Shown here piece after piece: positions 34,308 to 45,800 of a DNA stretch of 64,000 nt. Every line of letters starts with the position of its first letter. The first letter of the stretch is position 1. The position numbers were made by a program, and so were the translations under genes. The notes under the pieces were generated by a model. The model was given only the letters and a program-made list of their open reading frames with translations, was not told the DNA's origin and made no database searches. The DNA comes from Asterochloris sp. CNOR1 (taxonomy: Eukaryota; Chlorophyta; Trebouxiophyceae; Trebouxiales; Trebouxiaceae), in assembly GCA_963969365.1 (NCBI GenBank), contig OZ017759.1, positions 124,001-188,000 of the forward strand, read 5' to 3'.

Positions 34308-37300
34308 TCATTTGGCTGCAGGCTGCACAGTGTTCAGCAGCTGCTGGTAGCTGGGCAGGCTGCCTGCATCGATGCCAAACAGGCCAGCCTGTCGCCCAAA
34401 CTCCTGCGGCCAGACACCTACACTGTGTCAGCCAATGCTGCAATGTGGCCTGCTGTCAGCAGCCGCACAAATCAAGCTTTGTCTCACCTGCACATCGAGG
34501 AAGAGCTGCGTGGAGATTTTGTCCATGTCTGACAGCTGGCTGCCGTCCGCAGCAGCACCCTCTGCAGGCCTGTTCCGTCGCAGCCGTGCCAGTGAACTCT
34601 CTGTCTTCCTCAGCGTGTCCAGCAGCTCTGCCGCCATGGCAGCATACTGAGTGCTGACGCCCTCCACCACAGCCTGCAGGCGGGGGTGAGGGTGCACAAC
34701 TAGATCCTGTTGGTGGGCGGCAGTGATAAGGTGCGGGTGCACACATAGATCTTGTCGGTGGGCGGCAGCAACGCAGGGGCAGTCCCAATGTGAAATGAGC
34801 CCCTGTGGCTTAGCAGCAGCATTGAGCAGCCCAGATGCAGAAAGATGCGGCCAAGAGCGTCTTGTGGGCGCAGATGGCAACGCCAGGCAACACTTGTGGC
34901 TGCTGGTCATTGACAGATAGATGATCATGCAGCCAGGATTGAGAAAGCAAAGAAGAAGCTCTGCTGCTTGGGCCTGCATTCCCCTGCACATGGCAATCTT
35001 ATTCACCTTGACAAGTTCCACCAGACACAAAGCATGCTTGAGGCAGCAAGCGGCTCCCAGCAGACTGCATGCACGAACACGCTGCCTAGTCCACGGCATC
35101 ACCTCCACAAGCCGCAGCTGGGCCGGCCGCTGGACAGCCTTCACGCTGTTGGACTCGGTGAGGGCCCGCAACGGCTGCAGGACGCCCGTCACAAAATGGG
35201 AGGGCCGGGTGGGCAGCGGCCTGCACACAGCACACAAGGCTGCCCACCAGCGCAGCCTACTCTAGAGCAAGGCTGCTGACGGCAGATCAAAGCGGCCGCT
35301 GCATATACTGTAACACCAGCCTACTTGCTTGAGTTGACAAACCCAACCTGGCTTGCACACAGCGTGCATGCGGGCTGTGTCGTCACTCCCTCAAAGTCTC
35401 GAAACTCAAAATCACGCAGCAGCGGCATCCTCTGTGCAGCCTGTCAAGCCCGTCCATCACGGCTCACACATGGGCAGAGGCTTGCCGCAGGAAAAAGGAA
35501 GAAAAATCAACAGCCTGCCACCTGTCGTGCATGCCACACAAGCTGGGCACGGCTGAGACAGCCTTCAGGCTGTGCGGCGCTCCCAGAACACAAACAGCCC
35601 TGCTGCCAGTCCTGGGATCATCAAGGGCATGCCGTAAGGGCAGGCACCGTCACGCAGCAGGGCCCCCACGAGGCGGCTTTCATGTTGCTCCCAAGCCTTC
35701 AGCGGTGCTACACAGAGGTCATCCACCTGCCGAGCAGTCTCCAGGCCAATGCACCTGACGTCGTCCCATGGTGGCACACAAAGCAAACCTCAAGGGGTTC
35801 AACCTCGTTGTGCGTGGCAGAACCCGATTTGCATGATGGCTGCTGCCACTCTGCCCTTCAGGCAGTCCCTGCACCATGCTGCTCACCGTGTTGTCATCCT
35901 GTAGGTTGCTGTAATGCCCCTCAGCTGGCGCAGCACCTGGACACACTTCTCCACAACAGAGTCTGCCAGCATCTGAGTCAGCCGGTGGGTGTCCTCTATG
36001 AGAATGTTGCTGCTCTGCTCCAGGCTGCCTTGCAGGGCATCCAACACCTGCACATGACCAAGGCCACTGTAGGGAGACCTCAGAATCTGAAAAGCCATGT
36101 CTGCTGCTTGGTCCAGGCAAGCTCAAGCTCAGGCGCCACTTCTGCACAGTCAAACGACTAGTGCAAGCCAATGCCAGCGCCTGACGCAAAACAACTCTGA
36201 GCACGGCCTGCTGGAAGTGAAGCCTGCTGGCTGAGGCGACTTCAAGGTCAGCTGCCAAGGAGCCACAATATCACCTTGCATGGCAGCTGGAGTGCCAATT
36301 TGTGATGATGGCGCCCCTTTTAGGGCCTGCAGATCCGCACCTGGGCTGGCAGGAAACTCAACAAAGTCTGCAGCCCTTCCCAGTAGGCTGTGAGAGTCCA
36401 CTCTGCCAGGGTATGTGTGTCAGCCATTACCAGCGCAAGCTGCTCAGGCGGAGCCTGCACCGCCCAGGAGCCGCTGCCGCCCACCTGCATGAAAATCAGA
36501 AGATGGCAGCTGGGTGGACAAGGCCTCGTCACGGCAACAGATGTTGTGTATGGGCTGCCACAAGGCAGTAGCAGCCCCAAAAAGCACCACTGCAAGGCAC
36601 GTTGTGCATCAACAGCAACACCTAAGGGCGCCTGCCCTGACGGGGCAACTCATGGCAGCCTTGGCGGCAGAGCTATGCGGACAGGTCCCTGAGCCCGACT
36701 ACAGACATGCAGGCATCACCGATCAGCCCCAGCCAGGTACCTGAGCCCAACTGCAGACATGCCTGCACCAATTGCTCAGCCCAAAAAGGCCAGGTGCCTG
36801 GGCCGGACTGCAGACACGCAAGTACCACCCGCTCAGCCCCAGATGATCTGCTCAACTCCAAGAAGCCAGGTGCCTGGGCCGGACTGCAGACACGCAAGTA
36901 CCACCTGCTCAGCTCAACATGACCTGCTCAGCCCCAGAGAACCACATGCCTGAGCCCAACGGCAGACAAGCAGGCACCACCCAAGTCGGGTGATGCAGGT
37001 GTGTCTGCAGCCCCAGTCAGGTGTCTCAGCCTGAGTGCAGTCAGATGTGCCCAGCCTCAGCCAGGTGCATCAGCCTGACTGCAGGCAGGCAACAGTGCTC
37101 AGCCCCAGCCAGGTGCCTCTGGGCATTTCTTATACAGATGGAAGGGCTCCACACCTGCTCAGCCCCAGCCTGGGGGTCATGTGCCGCCCGCTGCGCCAGC
37201 CCCCGCTCCAGCCAGGTGTGGTACCGCGCCAGCAGCTGCAGGACAAGCTTGATGAACTTGCCAGCCAGGGGCTGCAGGAAGACATCATCAGCCACACACC

Positions 37301-40300
37301 TGCAGGAAAGGGTTTTGAGGTGTAAGGTTGAACCCCTAAACCACTAGGGGGATGGCTCAGAATCGGTCGTGCAGGTGCAGGTGCAGGCCTGTAGTGCAGG
37401 TGCAGGCCTGATGCATGGGCAGTGCCTGTGCAGTGCCTGCGCAGTGATGCTATTGGTGCACCAAGTGGCCCTGGCAGGCGCCCTGGCAGGCTGTGGAATC
37501 CTTGGGAAGTGCCGGTGCAGTGCCAGCGCAGTGACGCTATCAGTGCATCCCGTGGCCTGGCAGGCTCCCTGACAGGCTGTATAAAGCTGGGGACAAATTG
37601 ATCAATGAGAAGGGCACAGGCAGTGTGTCCACCAGGCCCACATATGCAAAAGTAGATCACAGCAGGGCGTCAAATGGCAGCATGTCCAATCAGCCAGCAC
37701 ATGCAAGCCAGGGCACGGCGAGGCGTGACGACGCAGCACTTCCATCAGCATGTCCCTCCAGCCGGCATATGCACGCCAGGTCACAGAAAGGCGTCAAATG
37801 GCAGCATGTCCAATCAGCCAGCACATGCAGGCCAGGTCACGGCAAGGCGTGAAACATGCAGCACTACCATCAGCATGTCCACCCAGCCGGCATGTGCAAG
37901 CCAGGTCACAGCGAGGCGTCAAATGGCAGCATATCTAACAGCAGGTCTGCTTGGCAGACACAGACAAGCCAGGCCATGGTAGGACGTCACAGTGGCAGTG
38001 GCAGAGCAGCATCTCCATCAGCATGTTTACTTAGCAGGCACAGGAAGGCCAGGGCATAGCGAAGGTGCCATCATGGTGATGTAGGGCCCTGACTGCGAAT
38101 TCAAGCTGACAATCAGCCCACCTGTCTAAGCTCTGCTGAAGCGCAGCTGGAGGTTGGAGATGTAGGTGAAGGGGGTTGGGGGCACTTGCGCCGACGGGCT
38201 GCAGCGTGCTGGCTGTGACTGCGGTGTCTAGAATCATGGCAATGTCCTGCACCAGAGGTGCAATCCTTTGCGGCTGGCTCTATCTGCTCTCACTTTGCTG
38301 CTGGCTGGCCAATGACACACAGAGTGGACTGTGCGGCTCAGGCAGCACAGGTTCTGCCTTGGCAGTCAACAGAGCAGACTGAAATGGGCGATGTGAGAGC
38401 AACATGGCAGGTGGACACGAGCGTGTCAGCAGCCTACCTGAAAGCGAAGGGAGAAGTAGACAGAGAGCTTCCAGCGCTTGAAGAAGGAGGCCACCGCTGT
38501 GCTGTTGCGAAAAGCCTGCAGCCGCATGGGTCGCGCTGATGCAGACCCCGTGCTGCAAACTGGCAGCAGTTGAGCGCGTGACCATTCCCGGCTCACGGGG
38601 CGCCGTTTGCAGCAGTGCAGGGCTTGTCCCACAGCCCCAATGGCACCGAGACAGCATAGGACTAAGCCCTGAATGCAGGGCACAATCCAGCAGTACTTCA
38701 GCTGGGGCATAGCCCAATATTACACAGACCCCACCTGCAGGGATGCTTTGGTGGGACACAAGGCTTCCAGCTGCCCCAAGAACTTGTTGGCTGCCTCAAA
38801 ATTGGCCAAGAACGCCACAGGCACGCCAGGCGAGAAGGCGCCTGCATGAAGCAGCAGTCATAAGAGGTGTTGGCACCTGTCTGAGCTGCTGGCGATGTGT
38901 AGTCTGACAGTTGTGGCAGACAGACCATGTGGTGCCAGGCTGGCTGCTTTTGCCTTGGCCAAGGCCTGCATACCATTCTGGGGAAAGCCACAAACCCAGC
39001 TCAGGCGCACTGACCATTCGGCAGTGAAGCTGTGTATGACTGGTTGCTGCCGCAGCATTCTGGTAAGAATGGATCACCACACAGCCAGCGCGTGGTGCTG
39101 CCAGCTCATCTCAGACGCACCAGGCATGGCCTCGCTGACAGCCTGGTCAACCTCTGCCATCACAGCCCCACCCAGAAAGTCAAAGGCTTGCAGGTCTGTC
39201 TGCGCTGTGTCCGTCTGCTGCAGCAGGCCGCTGCACTGCTCCTGCACCCTTGCTGCTACGTTGCTCAGCACCTGCAGGGGCGCAGGGCAGCTCAGATGGG
39301 TTTGTGGGCTTTTTGCTTTCTGGGTCAAGCTGTGCGTGGGGCTGCATAGGACAGCTGGGCAACAGGGCTCTGAACCTAGGCAGTCAAGTATTTACAAGGT
39401 TGTACTCATATGGGGCACAGCCAAGAGGTGCTCCAGTGACTGTGCACCACACAAGGGCAGCAGGCAAGCACGTCACGCCACCTTGTATTCACGTGTCCAT
39501 GCACATGCGCACGACATCCCAAATTGGCAGCCCGCACCCTGCTCAACGAGAGTGTACAGCCAATACAGACTGTGCTGAGAAGCACAAGCTGGGCCCATCA
39601 CATGCTGCCTTTGCACAGAACAAAATGACCCTCACTGCTGACACCGGCCCACCTGCTGCAGACCCTCAGAGGCGATGACGGCCCTGGGTTGGCTGGCGCG
39701 GTGTTCAGACAGCACCTGTGCCACCAGCGGCGCAACCACGGCGTTCCTGACTGCCTGTACAGGAGAGCGACAATCGATGTCTTGTCGAAGCTGCAGCGAT
39801 CCAATCTGCCCAAAGCAGCTTTGTGTCACATTGAATGATCTTATCTGCCAAAAAACATGAAGAGTATGCCCACCTGCTCGGCGCCAGCAGGGTTGCCAAT
39901 GGCTGCGTACGCCCGCAGGCACAGCAGCATCGAGGCTTGCTCCTGGCTGCGGAGGGCGGCGTCCAGAGCTGTGCGCAGCACGTCGTTCAGCCTCTCCACT
40001 GCAGCAGAGATGCGCGGCTCCAGCTGCTGCACGGCGGGCAGGTTCTGCAGAGCAATGTTTGGGCAGCCCGTGTCAGTGCTGTGGTTTCCCAGAAAGGAAA
40101 GCATCTGCTTTGCTGTACTCTGGTCTGGCAGGTCCAAATGCAGGGAGCCATGAACAGGGCACATGGGGACCAGCTGCTGCCCTAACTTTGACATGGAGAT
40201 ATGCAGGACTGGAGGTGGTGCCGGCATCATCTACTGAGCCCAACCCTTTGCCCTGTGCCCCTCATCTGCCCCATGGTTAGGCAGATCTGGACTCCTGCCC

Positions 40301-42255
40301 GAGTGAGCAGCCACTACCCACCTGCACCCACCGCAGCTACCGACCACTTCTGGGCCATGCAGGACGGGGGGTGTGGCCTGCCTGCGCAGCACCGCAACAG
40401 CATCTGCTCAGCCCGAGCGAATCTGGATGCCCCGCACCTGCCCCTTGGTCGCGCAGAACTTGAGGCGGCCGACCTCCCCACCCACCCTCTCCAGCAGCCT
40501 CGCAAGGCTGCCCATCTGGGCAGCGGTCTGCGACTGCCCAGCCTGCTGCGCATGCAGAGCCTCCACCTCTGACAGGAGCTTCTCCACCTGGAGGGAGCAG
40601 CGCAGGTGTCAGGTAAGGTGCCTGATGCGAAAGGGGGGATCCGAAAGGCCTTACTTAGTGAGTGCCCCACTTTGCAGCCAGACATCAGGCCGCCCATGCT
40701 GGTGGAGCAGCAGTGCGCCCACTGCCCGGTGTGAAGGCTGTACAACGGCAGCACTGCTATTGACGGCTGGGAAGTTGCAGGTCATCTGCCTGATGATCAC
40801 CGATTGTGACAACCTCTGGTGAGACAGTCCCCATGCCATTGGTCCTCAGAGGCTCTCCTCAGCAACACGCCTGGCTCTGAGAGCAGCAGTGTCCCCCAAA
40901 GGCCGGCACTGCAACAGTGCCACTCTAAAGCAGTTTCTTCGCACGATGTTTATTTACTTATATTCCCGCACCTTGGCCATGGCATGCGCTGTGTCCTGCA
41001 TGAGCTCCAGCAGAGCCTTGGCGGCCGCGGCCTGCTGGCGACGCTGCAGGCCCTCGTTGAGCAGGTTCAGCTCGGCCTGCACCGCTGCGTGCACAGCCTG
41101 CAGCTTTTCCTGCAGGGACGTCAGAAAGTTGGTAAACATCAAGCCTGCCCTTGCTGAGCAGGTTCAGCTTGCCCTGCATGCACTGCCTGCAGCCTCTCCT
41201 GCAGGCATGCAGGGCATGTCAGCTCCTGGTATCCTCCGCAGGCCTGTCCTCTCAGAGCCTGGCCTGCCACTGAAAGGCTCACAGGCTGCGCATCTTGATG
41301 TTGCTGTCAGGCCTGCCCTTGTGCAAACCAGACCAAGGCACAGCTACCTGATCACAGACGTGCTGATGGTCTGATCACAGGCTGCGCACCTTGAGCTTGA
41401 TGATGGGCCTGCTCATGCGCATGACTGCCCCGTCCACATTGACCAGCTTGGTGCTGAGGCTGATGAAGTCATTGTAGTCCTCGTTGATCACCTCCACCAG
41501 CTGCAGGGGCAAGGGACCATCTGCAAGCCCGGCAGGTGCATGTCTAGAGCTCTGGGCATGTCATGCATGTGGCAGAACTCTGGGCATGTCGTGCATGTCT
41601 GGCACTCTGGGCAGCGCATGCACTGCAGTGAGCCTGCTTGCTTCTGTGCATCCTCCCTGCTGTGCAGCTGGAGCAGCTGCTTGGTGATGGAGAGGCTTGG
41701 CAGTCAGCTGCTGGAGGGGTGCTTGTCATGCTGGTGTGCCACCCTTGGTGGAAGTGCAGCCGTCAGCTGCCTGTGCAGAGGTGCAGGTCTTGCACTTTCA
41801 ATGAATACCTCCTCCTGGCTGCAGAGCAGCTGTCGTCATGCTGCAGGCGTGTTGCACACGCATGTCATGCATTGCAGTGTCAATGTGGCATGGGCTTGAG
41901 TGGCACCTTGGCCTTAAGAACGCCAAGGTACGCCTCCAGCTGAGCCTTTAATGTCTCAAGCGGCACCTGCACCCAGCCAAAAACAGTAGTGTTTGCAAAA
42001 GAATCTGCCTGGCAGCTACTGGAGCACCAGAGTCTCACCATGCGCCGCAGCTGAGACACATAGGCTGCTGCATCGAAGTTGGCATCTGCAAACTGCTCTG
42101 GCTTGAACCTGCATGTAAACAGAGGGTTATTCCCCTGATCTGCTTACTGCTTCATTGAAGCAGTGCTCCCTGCACACAGCCACCCACCAAACAGGTAGGC
42201 CACTCCCACCAGTGTTGAAGAACCCATCTGACCCCTCATCTTGGTCTTGCGGCAT
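34308..42255 (-). CDS. COG2: Conserved oligomeric Golgi complex subunit 2
   Basis: Lobe-A tethering subunit of the COG complex for intra-Golgi retrograde transport. Start at 42255 (MPQDQDEGSDGFFNTGGSG); splicing gives VWFKPEQFADANFDAAAYV, the conserved N-terminus. Exons fixed by phase: 42255-42188, 42108-42039, 41966-41907, 41500-41390, 41109-40972, 40587-40438, 40044-39874, 39754-39653, 39271-39083, a 25-nt exon near 39028, 38841-38735, 38515-38438. Then about 38254-38140, 37302-37155, 36487-36340, 36050-35890, 35213-35090, 34680-34490 and 34405-34308. Landmarks: LVEVINEDYNDFISLSTKL, RWKLSVYFSLRFQ, DDVFLQPLAGKFIKL, VLRQLRGITATYRMTT, RPSHFVTGVLQPLR, DMDKISTQLFLDVQ and GIDAGSLPSYQQLL at the C-terminus. 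All match plant-type COG2. The length of about 8 kb is due to large repeat-filled introns. Confidence 0.95.
36690..37185 (-). repeat. Array of echo copies of a COG2 exon end/donor
   Basis: The COG2 exon ending at 37155 finishes CAGGCTGGGGCTGAGCAG before its GT donor. The following intron repeats variants of CCTGGCTGGGGCTGAGCA and GGGCTGAGCAGGT at least six times down to about 36720. It includes two nearly identical copies of GCCAGGTGCCTGGGCCGGAC (plus strand, about 36788 and 36866). Unit length is about 60-80 bp. Confidence 0.75.
37625..38055. repeat. 123-bp tandem array in COG2 intron
   Basis: About 3.5 copies of a roughly 123-bp unit, itself two related halves of about 61 bp. CATGTCCAATCAGCCAGCAC starts at 37681 and 37804, with a diverged copy near 37929. 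The motif GGCGTCAAATGGCAGCAT recurs at about 37666, 37789 and 37914. Copies are close to identical, so the array is young. It lies between the exons encoding LQPVGASAPN and DDVFLQPLAGK. Confidence 0.9.
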
Positions 42256-42828
42256 CTGTCAATTTGCAGGAGCAGCTCGTACAGGTAAGCCGTGCGTGAG
42301 GGGGCCCTACCTGACAGCTGGTCAGAGTGGCAGGTCAACACTCTTTTTGAACAACAGCGCCACTGACAAAACTGAAGCAAGTCAAGGGCACACTATTTCA
42401 ACTTGAGTTCACATCACAAAGGAGTGGGAATCAGATGGTGTCACTTTGTCTGAGGCAGCAGACATTCAGCTGCACAAAGCAGGGGACTGGTGGTCTGTCC
42501 TGGCACTAATACTTCAAAACTTGCACATCGCACGTACTGCCTGCACATCAACTTTGGGGAAAGGTGGTGTTATAAGAAGTACGAGATCTGTCCGTACTGG
42601 TCCACAACAGTGCACTGACTTGCCAAGCTGCAGCACCCCAATTCCTGCCACCTGCCCAAGTCACTGCTACCATAATTATGAGGCCCGCCGTCCAACCAGG
42701 GTCATGTTGCTGGCGGCGGCAGGGTGGCCTGTTCTGGTGGAGTGTCATCTACAGACAGGTTCTGTGTGAGACTCGGTCAAGCAACTGGCTGAAAGCGCGG
42801 CGTCCTGCGCTGCGTCAGTGGTGCTGAG
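42256..42828. other. Intergenic: COG2 promoter / WD40 gene 3' flank
   Basis: 573 bases between two minus-strand genes. No additional exon is seen. The start of COG2 at 42255 rests on splice-phase reasoning, so its 5' UTR begins here. Confidence 0.4.
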
Positions 42829-45800
42829 TCATCTGCCCTGCTGCGGCGCTGCGGCCTGCTCCGAGTGGGACTCTGCCTCCAGGAGCTCGTCCTCCATGCC
42901 GCTGCGCTGCCCAGTCGAGGGAGGGCCGCTGACAGCTTGGCGGGGCTGCAGACTGCCATGGGGGTCATGGCGCAGCAGACGAAGGCGTCCCTCTTTGGTG
43001 CCATATGCAATGCCGCCTCCCTGGAGAGGCAGAGGGTGCAGGGTTGTCTGCAGGGGAGTGCAGATGAGACAAATCACGTCGTGGTCAGTGTCCCTTCTTG
43101 GTGCAGGGAGTATGCGGCCTGCCTGCATGGAGGCAGAGGCTTTGATGTATTAGGAAGCAAAGCAAAGCAAGAGAAGATGTGGCAAGCACCCCTACTTGGT
43201 GCCACAACTGCACAGTCACCCTGCAGAGGCAGAGGCTGCTGGGTTACCTTTACGGACAGACAAGTGATGACATGGCAAGCATCCTCTCCTCGCTTTTGAC
43301 CCTTCTGTCTACAGAGGCACAACAAGTGGTTCTGTGTAGTGAAATCTAAGATGACTGGCATGCCTTTGCCTTGAGTGCCAGTCGGTGTGGAAGCCTGCAG
43401 CATCGCTACTCCCTCATTTGAGGCCAGGCAGCCCAAGCAGGCATGCTTCTCTAACCCAGAGAGCATGAACCAAGATGCTCAAGACCACCATGCGTCTGCT
43501 GCGTGCAGGTGAGGAGGTCCGCAGCCCTGTGCAGGTGGCTGCACTTGCAAGCAGGCAACAGCTTTTGACCCACCTCATGTGCGTGTTGGGCTGCCAAGTT
43601 CACCTCGGTCTCTGCTGGGAGCAGCCCACGCACAAGCGGCATGTCTGTCCCAAAGCACTTGCAGGAGGTTTGCATGCTCACCTCATGTGGGTGGAAAGCT
43701 GCAGCATTGACCTCGTCCTCTGCTGAGGGCAGCACGCGTACCAGTGACATGTCAGCCACCTTGTACACCTCCAGAATGGTGTGCACAGGCACCACGCTGG
43801 CGCCGCCATTGTCTGCCACCAGGCTGCGCAACAGGGAGATGTGACGCCTGCACATGGAAAGGGCACTGGAGTCAGAGACCGCTCCTTGTAGCACCGCTGC
43901 CATAGGTCAGCGGCGGTACGTGCTGGCTGCAGAAGCCGCAAGGACACAAGGTGGCAGCTTGCATCAGATTGCAGCTCTGACTTGCAGCACCTTCAGCCCC
44001 ACAGCCGCTGAGCAAAGATAGAGCCACCAGCCAGGCCAGGCATCCCTGAACCAACAACCCAGCAGTGATTCACCCAGCCATCTACCTGCCATACGCCAGC
44101 ATGAGGTGCTCTGAGGTGGGTGAGAACTGCACCGATGTCAGGCAGTGGGCTGCCCTGATCTGCTTGGCCTGCAGCACTTGCCCAAAGGTGCGCGCCTCCA
44201 TGCTGTAGATGCGCACCTCATACAGCACTGGCGCTGCCCCAGACTCCATGCGGTACGGCTGCGCAGCCTGCAGGGGAGGGCCATGAGTGGGTGAATTGTA
44301 ACCATGTGCACATGTCAAGGACTGCTTTGCAGCAAATTCAGGCAGGACAGACATATGGAGGACTGGGTTTGGGGTCCTAGCGTGCCCAGAGAATGTTCCA
44401 TGCCTCTGAGGCGGAGCTGTACTGCTGCCAGGGGGGCAGGCGAGCAGGCAGCCAATGCAGCAAAGAAGACAGGGAGGGGGGGGAAGGGGCTCCTTGCTGT
44501 AGAAGGGCTGCAAAGCTGCACATTTGGGCATGCATGGGTGCCGTGACGCAGGTGCAGGTGAAGGCTGCCAGATTGTGTGGCTTGTACCAAGATGCAAGCC
44601 AACACGGCAAGAAGCGCACTCCACCAGGCAGCCACAGACTGTGGGCAACCATCAAATTAGTTAGGAGCATGACCAGCCCAGTGGCAGCAAGTGCAGCCCA
44701 GCCCACAAGTCAACCATCAAGAGACAGGCATCAGCAGACTGTGGGCAGACAGCAGGCTGCGGCTTTGACAACACTTGTCCATGACACAGTCGTGTGAACA
44801 GCACATGCTTGCCTGGCAGGCCACGCAGACGGCAAGGAAGCGACCGCAGGGCGAGAAATGGACACCCATCTCGCTGCACAGCACCCCATCTGTGATCGTG
44901 AGGCTCAGCTGCTCCAGCGCCCCAGCAGGCTGGTGGGGGTTGAAGCGCCACAGCCTCAGGCGTACATGGCAGGGCTGCTCAGGGCCGATGATGTTAGCTG
45001 CTGCTGCCGAAGCACGAACGGCTGCTGCAACCTGCAGCAGCAATGTGCGAAGCCTGTGAGGTGTGAGTCAGCGGACAAAGCTGTGGACATAAGGCACAGC
45101 TGCAGGGCCGCGACTGTCTGGTGCAGCAAGCCCCATGCTGTATGTTACAGAGCATGGGGGTGGGGGCGCTGCCACTGAAGATGCCAGGGACGCAGGCGAA
45201 GAACCTTCAGCAGTGAGCCACGGCCCAAGCTGCTTCAGCTGGCACGCGCCCACTGCTCCACAGCACCCCACCCCGCCAGGACAAGCCCGACACTCACCTC
45301 ATGATGCAGGCCGGCCGACCGGTCGCCCGGCACTTCGGGCAGGGCCCCATCAGAGCCCTGCAGCAGCTCGGCAGGGTACTCCCACCCAAGGTTCACCATG
45401 CTGGGTGGCAGCGCAGCCAGCTGAATTGCAGCAGCCACCACTGCGGCACCCTGACGGGTTGCTCCAAACCCTGCAGGCATTAGCATGCCTGTCACAGGAC
45501 GGGTGCACACCTGCTGCCTGGTCACACAACGTAAGGCTGCCACAGGAAAGACCATGCTGCGACAACACCTGTGCAGCAACATGCAAGAGGACAGGCCAAC
45601 AACAGCAAGGGCTTCTGCGCAATCGTCCCCGACCACGCCTGCACACTATGCCTAGCACAGAGGCTGTGACTGCGACTTGTGCACTGCAGGCCCTGAGGGG
45701 ATGCCTGCCTAACATGGCAGAGCCGCTTCAGCCCGCTGTGCAGGCCCTGGGAGGATGCCTGCCAAACATGGGAGAGCTGCTTGAGCCCGCTGTGCTTTTG

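Noticed and set aside
37310-37360. Possible tRNA or small structured RNA near CCCCTAAACCACTAGGGG
   Set aside because: Only one 6-bp stem is present. No cloverleaf arms, no T-loop GTTCRA and no A/B boxes.
38858-39058. Longer COG2 exon in this open frame
   Set aside because: Only the 25-nt segment around TCATACACAGCTTCACTG joins both neighbours in phase and yields ASLPNGAFSPGVP, which fits COG2. The longer frame does not.
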